From Orbilia blumenaviensis (taxonomy: Eukaryota; Ascomycota; Orbiliomycetes; Orbiliales; Orbiliaceae): a DNA stretch of 64,000 nt. This document shows, in pieces, positions 24,713-35,976 of the stretch; position 1 is the stretch's first letter, and every line of letters begins with the position of its first letter. The position numbers were made by a program, and so were the translations under genes. Under the pieces are notes generated by a model, which saw only the letters and a list, made by a program, of their open reading frames with translations, did not search any database and was not told where the DNA came from. The DNA lies in contig JAVHNS010000010.1 of NCBI GenBank assembly GCA_036872755.1, positions 1,674,001 through 1,738,000 of the forward strand, written 5' to 3'.

Positions 24713-26334
24713 TTAACCCATCCCAATAATACCCTCCAAAACTCCCTGTACAACTTCCTTCTTTAGGCCTTCTCTAACTCCCTTTCCGGCGCCCTTCAGC
24801 TCTTGCTTCAGCTTTTGTCCCACCTTCTCCATTCGCTGCATTTCCTGCTCTCCGATTTTCGCGCTACCTTTCATAGTTTCCACTACATCCTCCCATACCT
24901 CCATTATGTCGAACTTGGGCAGGTTGCCTCTGTATTCAAATACCAGCTGCAGTCCCACAGCCAACAACGCAATGAAAACAAGGGAGAACAACAAAATCGG
25001 CAAAGTGTCTCTGAAGACGGAAGGTCTCGATAGATAATATTCATCGGCCTTTGTAAACTTATGGATGACAAGAGTGTTCGATGCGGATACGGAAGCCAGC
25101 TGTATCTCCTTCTTTGTTTTATCTGACGATAGCGGCGAGAAGGCGACCTTTGTCGCAGGAAATGAGTGAGATGTGGGAAGTTGCTTGAAGTGTCGGAATT
25201 TGGCATCTTGTACTTTCTTACTGTCCTCACCGGATGCGATCCAGGTGATGTCTAAAGTAGTTACGACGACTGAAAGATCGGCTGAGGCAATACCAAGCAC
25301 CAATTGCTGAGATGTCGAGGTTGATGATACAGTCTTTTCAGGTAGTATAAGTGTATCTAGCGATGTTGCTGCAGATATACCTGCCCGGAATGCTAACGCG
25401 GGGTGGTAGGTATGTGATTCTAACACTGTAGCCTGTTGACCGAGTGGTACCGATACCAATTGAAGCTCAACGCCCGACCTGAATGGAAGGTTGACAAGCA
25501 GCAAGAAAATGGTCGGTGTTAAGAGCTTGACACTGCGTATCTGAGGCTTCGTCCTTGTTGAAGACCCAGCTTTCGGGGCACCAGGTAGTGTGTAAACCAG
25601 TCTCTCTTCCCCAAGCCCGCTCGGTGTTACTCTTCGGGTATATACGCTCGACGGGGTCGAATAAACTACGTATTCGATGTTTTTCTGCTTCTCGTCGCTG
25701 TCCGTGGCGGGTATTATATCCACATCTACGATTTCCGACTCGTTGACTATCCGGTCGATAAGAACAGCGAAACCCTTTTCGTCAACCGACAACACTACCA
25801 CCTCTCCACCGTACACGCCCTCTCCACGAACTAACGGGACAGACGAAGCGATGACAGCATACTTTCCAGACACGGAAGACTTGGTAACACGTTGGTAGAC
25901 GTCATCCCAGGCCTTGGGTCTGAAATATTCGCGCGCCGATATTTCTTTAACCTCAGTCTTCTCGTCGGACAGCCAGTAGGTACGGAAGTGTGCATTCGAA
26001 CCGGCACTGAGGATTGATGCTGTCTGGTTTACTCCAGCGAGGACAGCTTGCTTTGAAGGTAGGATGGCGCAAGACATTACGGCGTCTTCATTCCCAGGAA
26101 GATCGAGGCTTGTAGTAATTTTAGGGGTTTCGGACGAGGTGTCTACAAGGTGCTATAGACCACATTAGCATTCTAGATATCTACAGGATATCGTGAGAAA
26201 CCTACAATACCATTTCCAACACCGCTACGAGACTCCCCTCCCCCACCAGCAATGAGCAGGGTCTTCTCATCAAGATATTCGGCGCAGAAGAGCGGGTACT
26301 TGAGTGTAAGTTTAGAGGTGGTTAAGGCCGCCAT
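24713..26334 (-). CDS. SEC12: SEC12-like guanine nucleotide exchange factor for Sar1
   Basis: Two exons (26334-26206, 26152-24713) give 522 residues. The N-terminus holds GGGGESRSGVGNG, matching the conserved potassium-binding loop of Sec12-family propellers. A WD40-type propeller covers about residues 1-400. A single membrane helix (LPILLFSLVFIALLAVGLQL, about 420) follows, and then a short amphipathic charged tail of about 85 residues. Sec12 sits in the ER membrane with the propeller in the cytosol and loads GTP on Sar1 to start COPII coat assembly. The tail is C-terminal of the helix and so lumenal; it is Lys/Glu-rich and ends GVLEGIIGMG. The gene is intact with one intron just after the propeller's first blade. 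Confidence 0.9.
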
Positions 26335-27178
26335 CTTCGGGGGCTATAGAATAGCGTATATTATGTATTGGTCGATTTTACTGAGGTTTCTATCGCACAA
26401 AATGGAAACGTTGGCTGGGGACACAAAAGAGAAAGTTTGTACGAATCAGTGGAGAGTTTGGTGACGTCGGCGAAGACGAAGTTTTGTTGGGACGTGGCTG
26501 AAAAATACCACGCGGACAACACGTTGGTCCGTTTTCTCGGCCAAAGCATGTGACAATGCGACTGAATATATAGGTATCCAGACTCACAGGGAATTTTGAT
26601 TCCTCTATTTAATTTGTGCATCTAGAAATACTTTCTGCGTTAAATAAACAATTAGATGCTATTGTGGGAACGGACCAAGACTATGTAGAAATCACAAACA
26701 TTGTAGAAAACATATGAACTACTATTACTAAGCATAAATTACAGAATTTTGAAATTTTGAAAGCTGCAACTTCGATTTAGGATTCTCTATAATCCTAAAC
26801 ACCCCCCGATATGTTTGAGAACCAAAACAGGCTGTCTTCACAATGGAGACTGCGTAGTCTTGGTTTGATGCTGCTTTGGATAATCCAATACTTTATTTCC
26901 ATTAACAACTACCAAATGCATCAACGTATAACAAAAATAAGAAGAGTATTGTTCTTCGAGATATTAAATAAAGTATCATTGCAAATGACTGTCAAAATAC
27001 AAAATGACCAGACAAGTTCTTCGGCTCGCGAGCCCCAGCCAAGATAACAAGCATTAGAGCTGAGGAGGCAACAGCCAACTCTTTGCCTTCAACGACGTTC
27101 TTTGAGGCCACATGAGCCAACTAAATAATTAATTCTAAATGGTATGTTTGCCAATCTGGAAATCAGACCTGCTATTAC
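26335..27178. other. intergenic region upstream of SEC12
   Basis: This region contains the SEC12 promoter and the 3' flank of the metallopeptidase-like gene. Overlapping frames near 26360-26620 on both strands and a 78-codon frame at 26811 show no motifs. The right part is AT-rich. Confidence 0.45.
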
Positions 27179-28350
27179 TCAGTGCTTATGGCCACCGACA
27201 AGATGATCGAACTTGCATGGTCCAATCCTCTGACCACCACGACGGTCAATTCGACCGCGCTTCCAAACGGCATTGACAGTTGGCGTTGATGGAATTCTGG
27301 AGTTGCAGGTGCCCCCATAGGTTAAATGGCTCGTTTTGAAGGCAGTTTCAAGGGCATTAAGTTGACTGTCGAAGCATCCAGGGTATTGTTGCTGCTGAAT
27401 ATACCCGTAGATAGTATGAGATTGGGAGACAACAGTCATTTGGGCAAATTCTTCCCATAAGGCTATTGATACAGTGCATTAGTATCTAAATCCAACTGAG
27501 CTCTAAAGGATGAATGAGTCCTACCAGTGTTTCCATAATCGTCCGCAACGCAAGTATCATTCCAAAGAGCGTTAATGAAAGTCGACGATGCTAATAGTGC
27601 ATTAGCCTTGAAAATTACAATCTCAATAATATTATGACTATTGATATTTGGCACTTACTACTGAATCCAATACCATTACCAAGCCCACGAGCATCAAGTT
27701 GGTGGCCACTATTAGATATTTATTTCTCGTCAGCATCCAAACATGCATAAGGCAAATAAATAAGCCTATATAGCTATAGGGGATTCACTCACGTTTCGTG
27801 AAGCCAGACGGACTGAGTGTTGCAGTTTCCTTGCATGACGATATCACCATCCTCAGGGCCGGTGATAGCATAGGCACTACAGCCCTCGCCATGAGTAGCC
27901 ATGACGTGACGGACAGTGCTACGAAGGTGGACCGGCATGCGGCCGAAGAAGTTTGTCATTTGGTAAATGCTCAAGTCCGCATTATCGCAGCGACACATGA
28001 TCCATGGAGTCGGGCACTGCGTAGGAGATGACAATATCCTCATTAAATAGGTATTCGAATGTTCGTAAATATTGAGAGGGACATACATCAGCGTAGGTAA
28101 CATTGTAAACAACAGCATGACCGGATTGACAATTATTCCACGCAAGCTCGTTGACACAGGCTTGGGGGGCCTTGCCTGGAGCCCACTGCAGGATGGTGGC
28201 TGGTGGTGCGGTAGTCCCAGCGAAGAACCCCTCATCGAAGACAGGGCTAAGACCAAGAGGATAATTGATGAGAGGCCGTGGCAGTTGCGCATAAACACCC
28301 CTTGTCGCAGCGAGTAAAGCAAAGATAAGAGGAGTTGGGAGATTCAACAT
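27179..28350 (-). CDS. secreted HEXXH zinc metallopeptidase-like protein
   Basis: Five exons (28350-28087, 28016-27793, 27708-27662, 27590-27525, 27462-27179) give 294 residues. A signal peptide (MLNLPTPLIFALLAATRGVYA) begins the protein. The core has DCPTPWIMCRCDNADLS, RMPVHLRSTVRHV, then SVWLHETGHQLD. The HETGH is split by an intron inside the Thr codon, so it is invisible in the unspliced frames. Further on, VADDYGNTALWEEFAQMTVV gives acidic residues that could supply the third zinc ligand. The layout resembles fungal secreted proteins often labelled conidiation-specific protein 13 (con-13), though I cannot confirm that without a search. Zinc binding and peptidase activity are inferred from the motif only. 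It may act on host or wall proteins. Confidence 0.8.
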
Positions 28351-30719
28351 CTTGCAATGAGAGTGGATTTATAAGTCTTTTCAAACGAAAAAGATAGAGG
28401 AGAAGGATATCGAATATTGAAAAGACTTGTATGAGAGACAATATTTCGCTTGTATGTAGATTGTATTCTTTTTTGGTGATTTCAAAGATGTCCTCCGTTG
28501 ATAGCAGGACTACTGTCTCTTTATAGACGTACAGGATATAATTATCTGCTATCTATCTGGTAGTCGACTGGTCTGCCTCGCTTTAGCCGACAGTTTCCGC
28601 TCGATCGAATGCCCTGTCTGTTGTTTGGTGAGGCCGCTATCCTTTCGAAAGCGGTACATGTTCAGCCCGTCATGAGGCCAAAGCATGATATCCATGATGC
28701 CGCTGTAGCCGTCGGCGAAGTGTATTCGTTTAGCTTTGGAAACCGAAACCCCCACTTCGTAATTCCGGATCGTGACATTAGGAAAGTTCTAAAAAATACG
28801 GGCTGCGCCAGCCTTCTGCACCTATAAGACCCGATACTATCTCTGGCTTTTGATGTTTTACGATAGTAGTGTGTGTGAGATGACTTAGATTTGAAGTCAG
28901 CCGATACGTAAATGCTTGGGGCTCCTCCCTCGATTCCCGCGAAGGCAGAAACCCGGTTAGCCCGCAGCTATCAAATTTGCTTTATCCTGTGGTAGTAATC
29001 GTCAACGCTTCCCTTTGTTGAGGTTTCTAATACCCAGTCGCTCAGCTTCTGGAATGTGAATATACGAGCCTGGCCCCTGTGAACCCAGCATCGATATCTC
29101 GGATCGGGGTGCAAGGTCGAACATTCGATTGGGTCAAACTTTTTGCAAGGCGTGCCCCTGGTCTTTTATAGCGGTATAATAATAATAATAAGAATAATAA
29201 AAACAATAATATCTTCCATTTTATATCTGCAACATCAACATGCGTCGCTCTGACCTAAGATATATATGGGTGGTTACATGGCCATTGTGACACCACGTGG
29301 GGTAAGGTCCAGGTAATAGTATTCGAATGTTCATACACCTTTCCAAGGAGCGCAGCCCCGATAAAAAAACGCACATCGCCTGAGCGCCCAGAACAGAGTG
29401 ATGGTTTCCTCCAGGATATAGATCTAGGACTCTAGAGATGTACATTTTTCTTTTTGTTTTTCTTGGTTACGGGCGTTAGCGGGAGGCCAGCACAGGTGGT
29501 GGTCAGGCATGAAAGTGGTCCATGCGCACATGTCGGCGCCCCCATTTGATGCAGCTAGGGTTGGCCGCAGTCTGCATGCGTGAGCAAACAATGTTGCGGT
29601 TTCGAACGTTCCTTCTCTGCACTAAGAGTATAATCGATAAACGCTAACTAAATTTACATGTTTGAATCATTTTGGTGTCCGAGCTAAGAAATCATAAACC
29701 GGCGAGAATTTTTAGATTAACCTTATAGGAAGTTTAAGCATTGAAATTGGTAGCACAATGAACTAATTGACGTGGCGGGCTCGATAAATTTCTAACAGTT
29801 AGAAGATAGACCCGAAATTCACAAACGAGTTACGTCACCTACTTTAAGTAACTATAAACTTGCAGGCTGTCAATATGCCTCGTATCGGCCCGACCTCAGA
29901 CTTGTATTGGAGTATTGATACGAATAGCGATTACATGAAAATACAGGTACCATGCAATCAGTACAATTGATCAATTGGTATTACGATCTACCAAGCCTAT
30001 ATGGCCATGACTATATTAAAGTACGTACCAACTAAGGAATTAATTGATCAAATTGATGACGGAAAACTGAATCAAGTGTTAACATGTTGGAATCCTTGCC
30101 CAGACTCACAACTGTGCATCAGTCCCAATACCTGACCTGGCGCCCATGGGGCCTTCACCTTTTAAATTTCAAGTAATAAAACGCTTAAAATGGACAGGTT
30201 TTTTTTTTTAGCGAGCGACGGAGGCTTCATGCTGTTTGAGAATGGAACCTGCATCAGGAAAGTTTAGTCGGTGAGCACCGCTTGCGCAGTCGATTCGCTG
30301 CAAGGGCGAAACGTTCGAATGTTGCACCATGACGCCACCTGCGAGCGCCCAAGGCCCATTCAATATGAACGCATCGGTCGCGGGTACGTATTTGGACTAC
30401 GCTAAGCTGATCATGGCCTGCCAATACCCAAAAATTTTCGCCTCTTCTTCTTCTTCTTCTTTCCCCCCCAACTTGGATCAGGATGATAATGAGTTCATGA
30501 GTGTTATCAGCCACATTGTATGAAATCGTGGCGCGGGATTGTAGCAAGGCCAGAATTCGAAAGTCTACCCGCACGATACCGCAAGTCGAAAAGCAAACTG
30601 ATGTTTTAGTCCCCCCAATGCTAAACCGCTAGGTAAAAATAACCCAAGTTTGTTACAGAATCTCGAAACGATCACATAAAGGCCTAAGTCTTAGACTGGA
30701 GGCAAGGTCGGTGGGTTTG
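28351..30719. other. 2.4-kb gene-free stretch
   Basis: No supported gene. It holds the promoter of the metallopeptidase-like gene at its left end. A short AAT-rich microsatellite lies at about 29175-29210. Frames of 60-106 codons at 28549-28827 and 30254-30574 occur on both strands and lack motifs. Confidence 0.45.
28518..28525 (-). promoter_or_regulatory. TATA box candidate of the metallopeptidase-like gene
   Basis: The minus strand reads TATAAAGA about 170 bases before the ATG at 28350. The distance matches the other TATA candidates in this window (150-175 bases). Confidence 0.5.
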
Positions 30720-30726
30720 TATATAA
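30720..30726 (+). promoter_or_regulatory. TATA box candidate of the small secreted protein at 30899
   Basis: TATATAA lies about 173 bases upstream of the ATG, followed by a CT-rich leader. Confidence 0.5.
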
Positions 30727-30898
30727 TCCAGCTTAAAATCTCAACTTGTAGGTTCTTTCGACATCGTGCCAGTCACATTCAATCCATTCGTTAGCCCAGC
30801 ATTACAAGCTCTTTCAGTCGCAGGACGATTGATTTAATTTCCATTCCTTTCTACCATACTCCGGTTTTTAATATCTTAATTTTTCCTAATTCGACAAA

Positions 30899-31339
30899 AT
30901 GAAGGTTTTTGCTGGATTTTCTGTTGCGGTGCTCCTCGTTGCAAACACATCTTTCACCCTTGCCGCACCGACCGGCATCCACCATGGTAAATACACCCCA
31001 ACACCAAAGATATTACGTTATCCACTCTTCTAACATCAAGCTTTAACAGCCGCAGGTCACACAGAACCAATCGGCCTCCAAGGTCCCACTCACCATCGTC
31101 GGGACCTGCTTGGCGGTCTCCTTGGAGCTCTTCCTGGCGCAAATCTCCTAGCCGGTCTGATTCCTGGCGCAGCACCAGCCCAACCAGCCCAGCCAGCCCA
31201 ACCAGCCCAGCCTACAACACCTGCCGCAGGTGGTGACAGCGGGGGGCTGTTTGGCGGGCTCTTAGGCCTGGTCACCAATGGGCCCCTCTCAGGCATCACC
31301 GATTCCCTGAAAAACACCCTTGTGGACACCTTTTTGTAA
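30899..31339 (+). CDS. small secreted protein with PAQ repeats
   Basis: Two exons (30899-30986, 31056-31339) give 123 residues. It begins with a clear signal peptide (MKVFAGFSVAVLLVANTSF then TLAAPTG). The mature protein is Gly/Leu-rich (LLGGLLGALPGANLLAGLIP), contains four Pro-Ala-Gln units, and then a second glycine-rich LFGGLLGLV segment and a short amphipathic end. It has no cysteines, so it is not a disulfide-rich effector. Hydrophobic Gly/Leu segments around a Pro/Ala/Gln spacer suggest a surface-active or wall-associated peptide. I do not recognise the family. A TATA candidate stands 173 bases upstream and the intron is 69 bases with an AG acceptor at 31055. Confidence 0.7.
31174..31212 (+). 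repeat. tandem Pro-Ala-Gln codon repeat
   Basis: Alternating CCAGCC and CAACCAGCCCAG units encode the PAQ stretch of the small secreted protein. Copy number may vary between isolates. Confidence 0.8.
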
Positions 31340-34300
31340 TCTCGCTCAAATTATCTCTTGCAATGTCGATTGATTGCCATCGTTCTTGGTTTCTCGTTTT
31401 AAGTTCCTGATTAGCATATAATGTCGAGAAGCCGAATATCAACCCCGAGAGCGCACCGCAGTGGCGCTAAAGTCTTAATGAGCTTCAGATATCCTGCATG
31501 TAGATGCATACGTACGAATATAAAGCTGTAAATGTATAAACCTCAACAGGTGCATCCGAATCATACCACATACAAAAAAAATTACACAGAGAAATATTTG
31601 CCGACTTGGTCCGTGTGATGCATGTTTGACAGATGGCGCACGCGTCGGGGAACCGGGTACTCAATGAAAGTGTGCAAATGTACTTACATCCACCTCGTAA
31701 CGCACCGATCTGATAAAATTTCTTTACCCTCTCTCGTATTCAAATAATTCCCAGCTTTCTTACCCTGTCAACGGAACGGGAGATGATCCTTCGGCGAGGG
31801 AGGCTTCTAAGCCCTGTCGTCCATGTTTGAATGTTCCAAGGTCCGGGCGAATCGGATTACAAGGTGCAAGCATCCAGCGCATACTGATATGATCAGCACA
31901 AGGGTCTGGCCGAAGCTTGGGCCGCTTAGCGCACAGTGACATGTGAGTGATCCGACAAATCAAAAAGACCTGGCACCTGCTTGCGTGCATACAGGATGGA
32001 TAATATTGGGGATTGACTATTTTTTGGGGGGTTTTTTTTTTCCCTTCTTCTTTTGATCGAATATATCGTTCATAAGGGCAGCCGAACATTTCCATCGGCA
32101 CCGCGGTTGTTAACGGATGTCGCGGAGCACGGTACACATTGAATTCTCCACGACCATGGTACCATAGTATACGAGTCAATCTCAACCGCGAGTTCCTAGT
32201 TTGAGGAACAACGTTTATTCCTAGCTCAAGGGCACCCTCACAGTCGGCTGGAAGATAGTTTTCCCTGCGATAGTGCATGGATTTTATTCGATTTCCCAAC
32301 GGATGTCAAAACTTGGTTCGCTAACGTTACATGTAACATACTAGCCCCCCAAATATAATATCGATAGGGCAAGTATATACTATGGGAGAATATAGCGACG
32401 CCTCCCCACATGTGGACCCCCAACTCATGCCGGTATACATTTTTGTTGTTTTGCGCCAACGTTTCAAATTTCCTCGTGCAGTTGTACTGCATATATAGGC
32501 CAGTTTCCGGGTTCATAGCGAATGTCATACAAAGGGATCCAGAGCACAGTCAGTGGTACTTTCTTGTTCAAGAAGAAACAGTGCATATTGTCGCTCATCG
32601 CTTGCCAGGTTAACTACGTTAGCTGGATATCTTATCGAGCTACCTCATTATATAATCGGAAACACTTTGTATCCTGATAGTAACGCATAATCGCAAGCGA
32701 GGTCATACATATATATATTATGTTATAATATTGAATGAAAGGCCTTTTCAATTGAGATATTGCATGTGCAGTGGCGGGCGGCGTACAGAATGTTACAAAC
32801 CCCAACAGATCGACATCGTAATATCGGCAAACTCCGACTGTTCGCCTTTCTCGAAGTTATTTACAATTGTAGAGCTGACTATAGCAAAACCAAGACGCTT
32901 TTAAAGGATTATATGACAATTTAAGTGCCTCGAAGTGTCGTGACCATTGCCCAATGATATGATAAAACACGATGTATCATGATAGTACTGTAGTTCTAAA
33001 TTATGTATCATTGCAGTGATCTATATTACGAACAGCAATAACATAATCCCACAGTCAGGTCATATTCTATGTTCACACATGCGCAAGATCATTCTGACTA
33101 CTAGGGTTTGATCGGGTGGTGGTAAAACTCGCTCCCACGTGTCCTCTGTAGCACACAAAAATAAGAAATTCTGGTGAAGATTCAAAATAAATATCCAAGT
33201 CTTTGTTAAGTAGACATCGTGTTATAGATGATTTCATACTTAGCAGTCCCCGGAATATGGGAGGGATGCTCATATGTGTTCAGATTAAATGATTTTTGAG
33301 CATGCATGGATTCAAGAATATATATACGGGTCCCTCGCGATTGCGCTAGTTCGGCATCGTGATTCAATCCCACCGATTAATGTTAGAGCCAAACATTAAC
33401 TCCATGAAGACCCCGTTATTTAGCTAGCCCTGACATAACAACACGAGGTTAGGTCCCCGAGGTTGCCAGTATATAGTATAAATATCATTATATTTTTCTT
33501 ACCCAGTGCATGTCTTGAAAAGAATCAAGGATACCTGTAGTAATTTAATATCAAGTCAAATAGTGAGATACTTCCGAAACTTTGGATATCCAGATATGGT
33601 ACACAAAGCAACTATCAGCATGGTAATTTGAAATACTTGACATCCAATCTCACCTACAAGAACGAAGGCTGCACATAATACATTTCCGAAAATATATTTC
33701 GTTTCCAATTTATTTATCCACCAACCAAATGCATATGTATAAGATTCTATGTTATGATGTTCGATACTCAACTCCGACTCGGATTGGTGCGGTTTTTGAA
33801 AATGGTTACACCATAACTTTCTGTTGGCGTACTCTCTTTCTGCCGAATGGTGAATCAGATTTTTTTTCAACTGCTATGCTTTGACGCCAGTTGTATCAGT
33901 TCTCTAGGTATATCAGAGTATCGAAACTTTGAAGCGTAGCATTACCTAGGTATTAATCCTACCATTAATTGGCAGTCCTAATGCATAATATTCATCACGA
34001 CTCGTCCACGTGGCCACCCTCCTGTTAAAAAGATTATCTTAGTTAGTTCTGACTATATCTCCCAGCCCTAAGGTACGAAATCTAGAATTGGTTTTAGTAT
34101 GACAATGATTAGCGAAGCCAACTAGTGTAGCCAGTACATAGACACACTGGGCAGTCTTGGTATTTATAATTTATTGACTGTGCGGCCATTTTAAGTTTTA
34201 TCGCAACCGCACCAGCACAATTTATTACAGTTCTGGGCGGCCCCTTAGTATAGGATCAATCTAGAAATATAGCATAAACCTATAGACCCGACGTCTAGAG

Positions 34301-34488
34301 ACTCGGGACCCCAATACATATTACATTAATCGAGAAGGAGGGGTTCTCGGAGACTTTTCTCCCCTAGCGACACGTATCTGCATGTGGCCCGGGGACAGCT
34401 TCTCCGATGGCTTTCTAGGCCACCATTAGTTGCATACTATACTCTCTGTATGGGTATTTATTTGTGTAGAACCGGATAACTGGGTGGT
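31340..34488. other. 3-kb gene-free stretch
   Basis: No supported gene. A minus-strand frame at 31760-32299 is long but reads through homopolymer tracts, starts without ATG and has no motif. Another at 33556-33870 contains hydrophobic segments but also lacks an ATG. G/T homopolymer runs lie at 32022-32041. Much of the sequence is AT-rich. Confidence 0.45.
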
Positions 34489-34511
34489 GGACCCATGGAC
34501 CCATGGACCCA
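34489..34511 (+). repeat. short tandem repeat, 8-base unit
   Basis: The unit GGACCCAT is repeated almost three times in a row. The last copy contains the ATG of the hypothetical frame at 34503. Confidence 0.8.
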
Positions 34512-34904
34512 ACGAAAAAAATGGATATCGGACACCTGCATCCGATATATAGGTATATTTGTCAGTCGGGATGCCCTGACACATGCATCTGCAGCCAAAC
34601 TTATACCGCTAATGCACATCGTACCGCATTTAATATCCTAAGAACATTCCAGAAATCTCGGGATCGCGTCACCTGTTTAGAGTTCCTGAGGTGGTTAAAG
34701 AGTGACTGGCTTCGTTCCCCAATTTTGCAATTATCAACTCAAGACCAAAATATTATCTCCAATGCCCTCAAAGTATCACAACCTGGTTACCCCCACGTCT
34801 TGACTCACCAAATGATTAATCTGCCAATCGATGCAATGTCCGTATATCCCCTACATAGCTACAGTACCAGACCAAGCACGCGCACTCTGATGGGCAACAA
34901 ATAG
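34503..34904 (+). CDS. hypothetical open reading frame, 133 codons
   Basis: An uninterrupted ATG frame encodes 133 residues with ordinary composition (for example HRTAFNILRTFQKSRDRV and LEFLRWLKSDW). I recognise no domain, signal peptide or membrane segment, and no homologous neighbour. It starts inside a short tandem repeat and ends about 130 bases before a secreted protein gene on the same strand. It could be a real small gene, an exon of one, or a chance frame; I cannot decide from sequence alone. Confidence 0.25.
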   Translation: MDPTKKMDIGHLHPIYRYICQSGCPDTCICSQTYTANAHRTAFNILRTFQKSRDRVTCLEFLRWLKSDWLRSPILQLSTQDQNIISNALKVSQPGYPHVLTHQMINLPIDAMSVYPLHSYSTRPSTRTLMGNK

Positions 34905-34967
34905 TCAACTCATATCTCTTGACCAAATTGTAAATCTGGCGGTTGGCGATTCTTTACCCGTATTATA

Positions 34968-34987
34968 TTTTTTTTTTTTAAAAAAAA
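34968..34987. repeat. T12-A8 homopolymer junction
   Basis: Twelve T are followed directly by eight A, forming a perfect A/T palindrome of 16 bases just upstream of the gene at 35034. It could be a nucleosome-excluding promoter tract. Confidence 0.7.
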
Positions 34988-35033
34988 GTTAGCAGATAAT
35001 TAATTTACAATCTTAGCCCGTTTGTTCCTCGAA

Positions 35034-35976
35034 ATGGTTTGCTGGCGTCGGAAAGAGTTTCGCCTAATATCGATATGTTCGCTCTTTTTATTTTCAACAG
35101 TGTACGTCCTGCCCAGCCAAAGAGCGCTCAAGCCATCAAGTAGCCCTCAACTAACTCAATTATAGAATATCAGAGGCTGTTCAAATAAGTACTACTGAGT
35201 TCGCAGAGGAGCAGTTCCGAATCCGCGACACATACATAAGACCATTCCGAAAAGCGACTCAGGATCTCGTTCAACTCGCCACCGTCACATATCCTCTCAC
35301 TGGAAACGAACCTGGTTGGGAAGGCCAGGAGACGGTAAGAGGCTATGTATTTGACGCCGTTAGTCAAGTCGATGCCGTAATGAAAGCATTTTTCACTTGG
35401 ATACACAACCAAGAATCACAACAAGATCCAACAAGTTCACCTGCCATGGAAATGGCACTTAACTATATGAGCCTTAGAACTGCGATCCTCGATTACTTAG
35501 AAGTCAACGTCGCTACAGATCCTTACGTATGGTCATCTAAAGTAAAGGAAGATCTTGTGCCAATGGATATCTGGGTGTTGATCAATCGACTAAGAGAGAA
35601 GGTTTCCCTATGCTGCGCTGCCAATATTCCTGATGGGAACAGTCAAGCGCTTCAGTGGATTATGAACGGTGTTTACGACGAAGAAGCAGAACTATGGACG
35701 ATGAAGCCCGAAGATACAAAGTATAGAACGAGCATACTTGGCGCAATGATAGACGGTCTGAAAAACCTGAAGATCCCTCCCACAGAAATAATTGATGATA
35801 TCAAAGCGATAGCCATCGAGAACGGATATCCAGAATCAGCGTACCAGTCTTTGCCCAAGATTGTTGATGACCTCGAAATCATCATTCAGACCTTTATCTC
35901 AAATCTTGGGAGGGTTAAGGAGTCTATGTTCGGGGTTTACGTTGAGTTTATTAACAGGTTCATACAGGAGGACTAA
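35034..35976 (+). CDS. unknown secreted or signal-anchored protein
   Basis: Two exons (35034-35101, 35166-35976) give 292 residues. The first exon encodes a basic start and hydrophobic core (MVCWRRKEFRLISICSLFLF) ending near STVISEA, which looks like a signal peptide or anchor. The intron has a GTACGT donor, a CTAAC branch site and a TATAG acceptor. The rest is mostly helical and acidic, with segments such as EFAEEQFRIRDTYIRPFR and LKNLKIPPTEIIDDIKAIA and a C-terminal FGVYVEFINRFIQED. There are only two cysteines (CC) in the mature part. I do not recognise a family. The second exon alone lacks an early ATG, so the true N-terminus is visible only after splicing. Confidence 0.7.

Noticed and set aside
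31760..32299. 179-codon minus-strand frame
   Set aside because: Starts without ATG, crosses homopolymer tracts and lacks any motif or spliced partner.
33556..33870. Minus-strand frame with hydrophobic segments
   Set aside because: No ATG and no splice-linked exon; hydrophobicity can arise from AT-rich codons.
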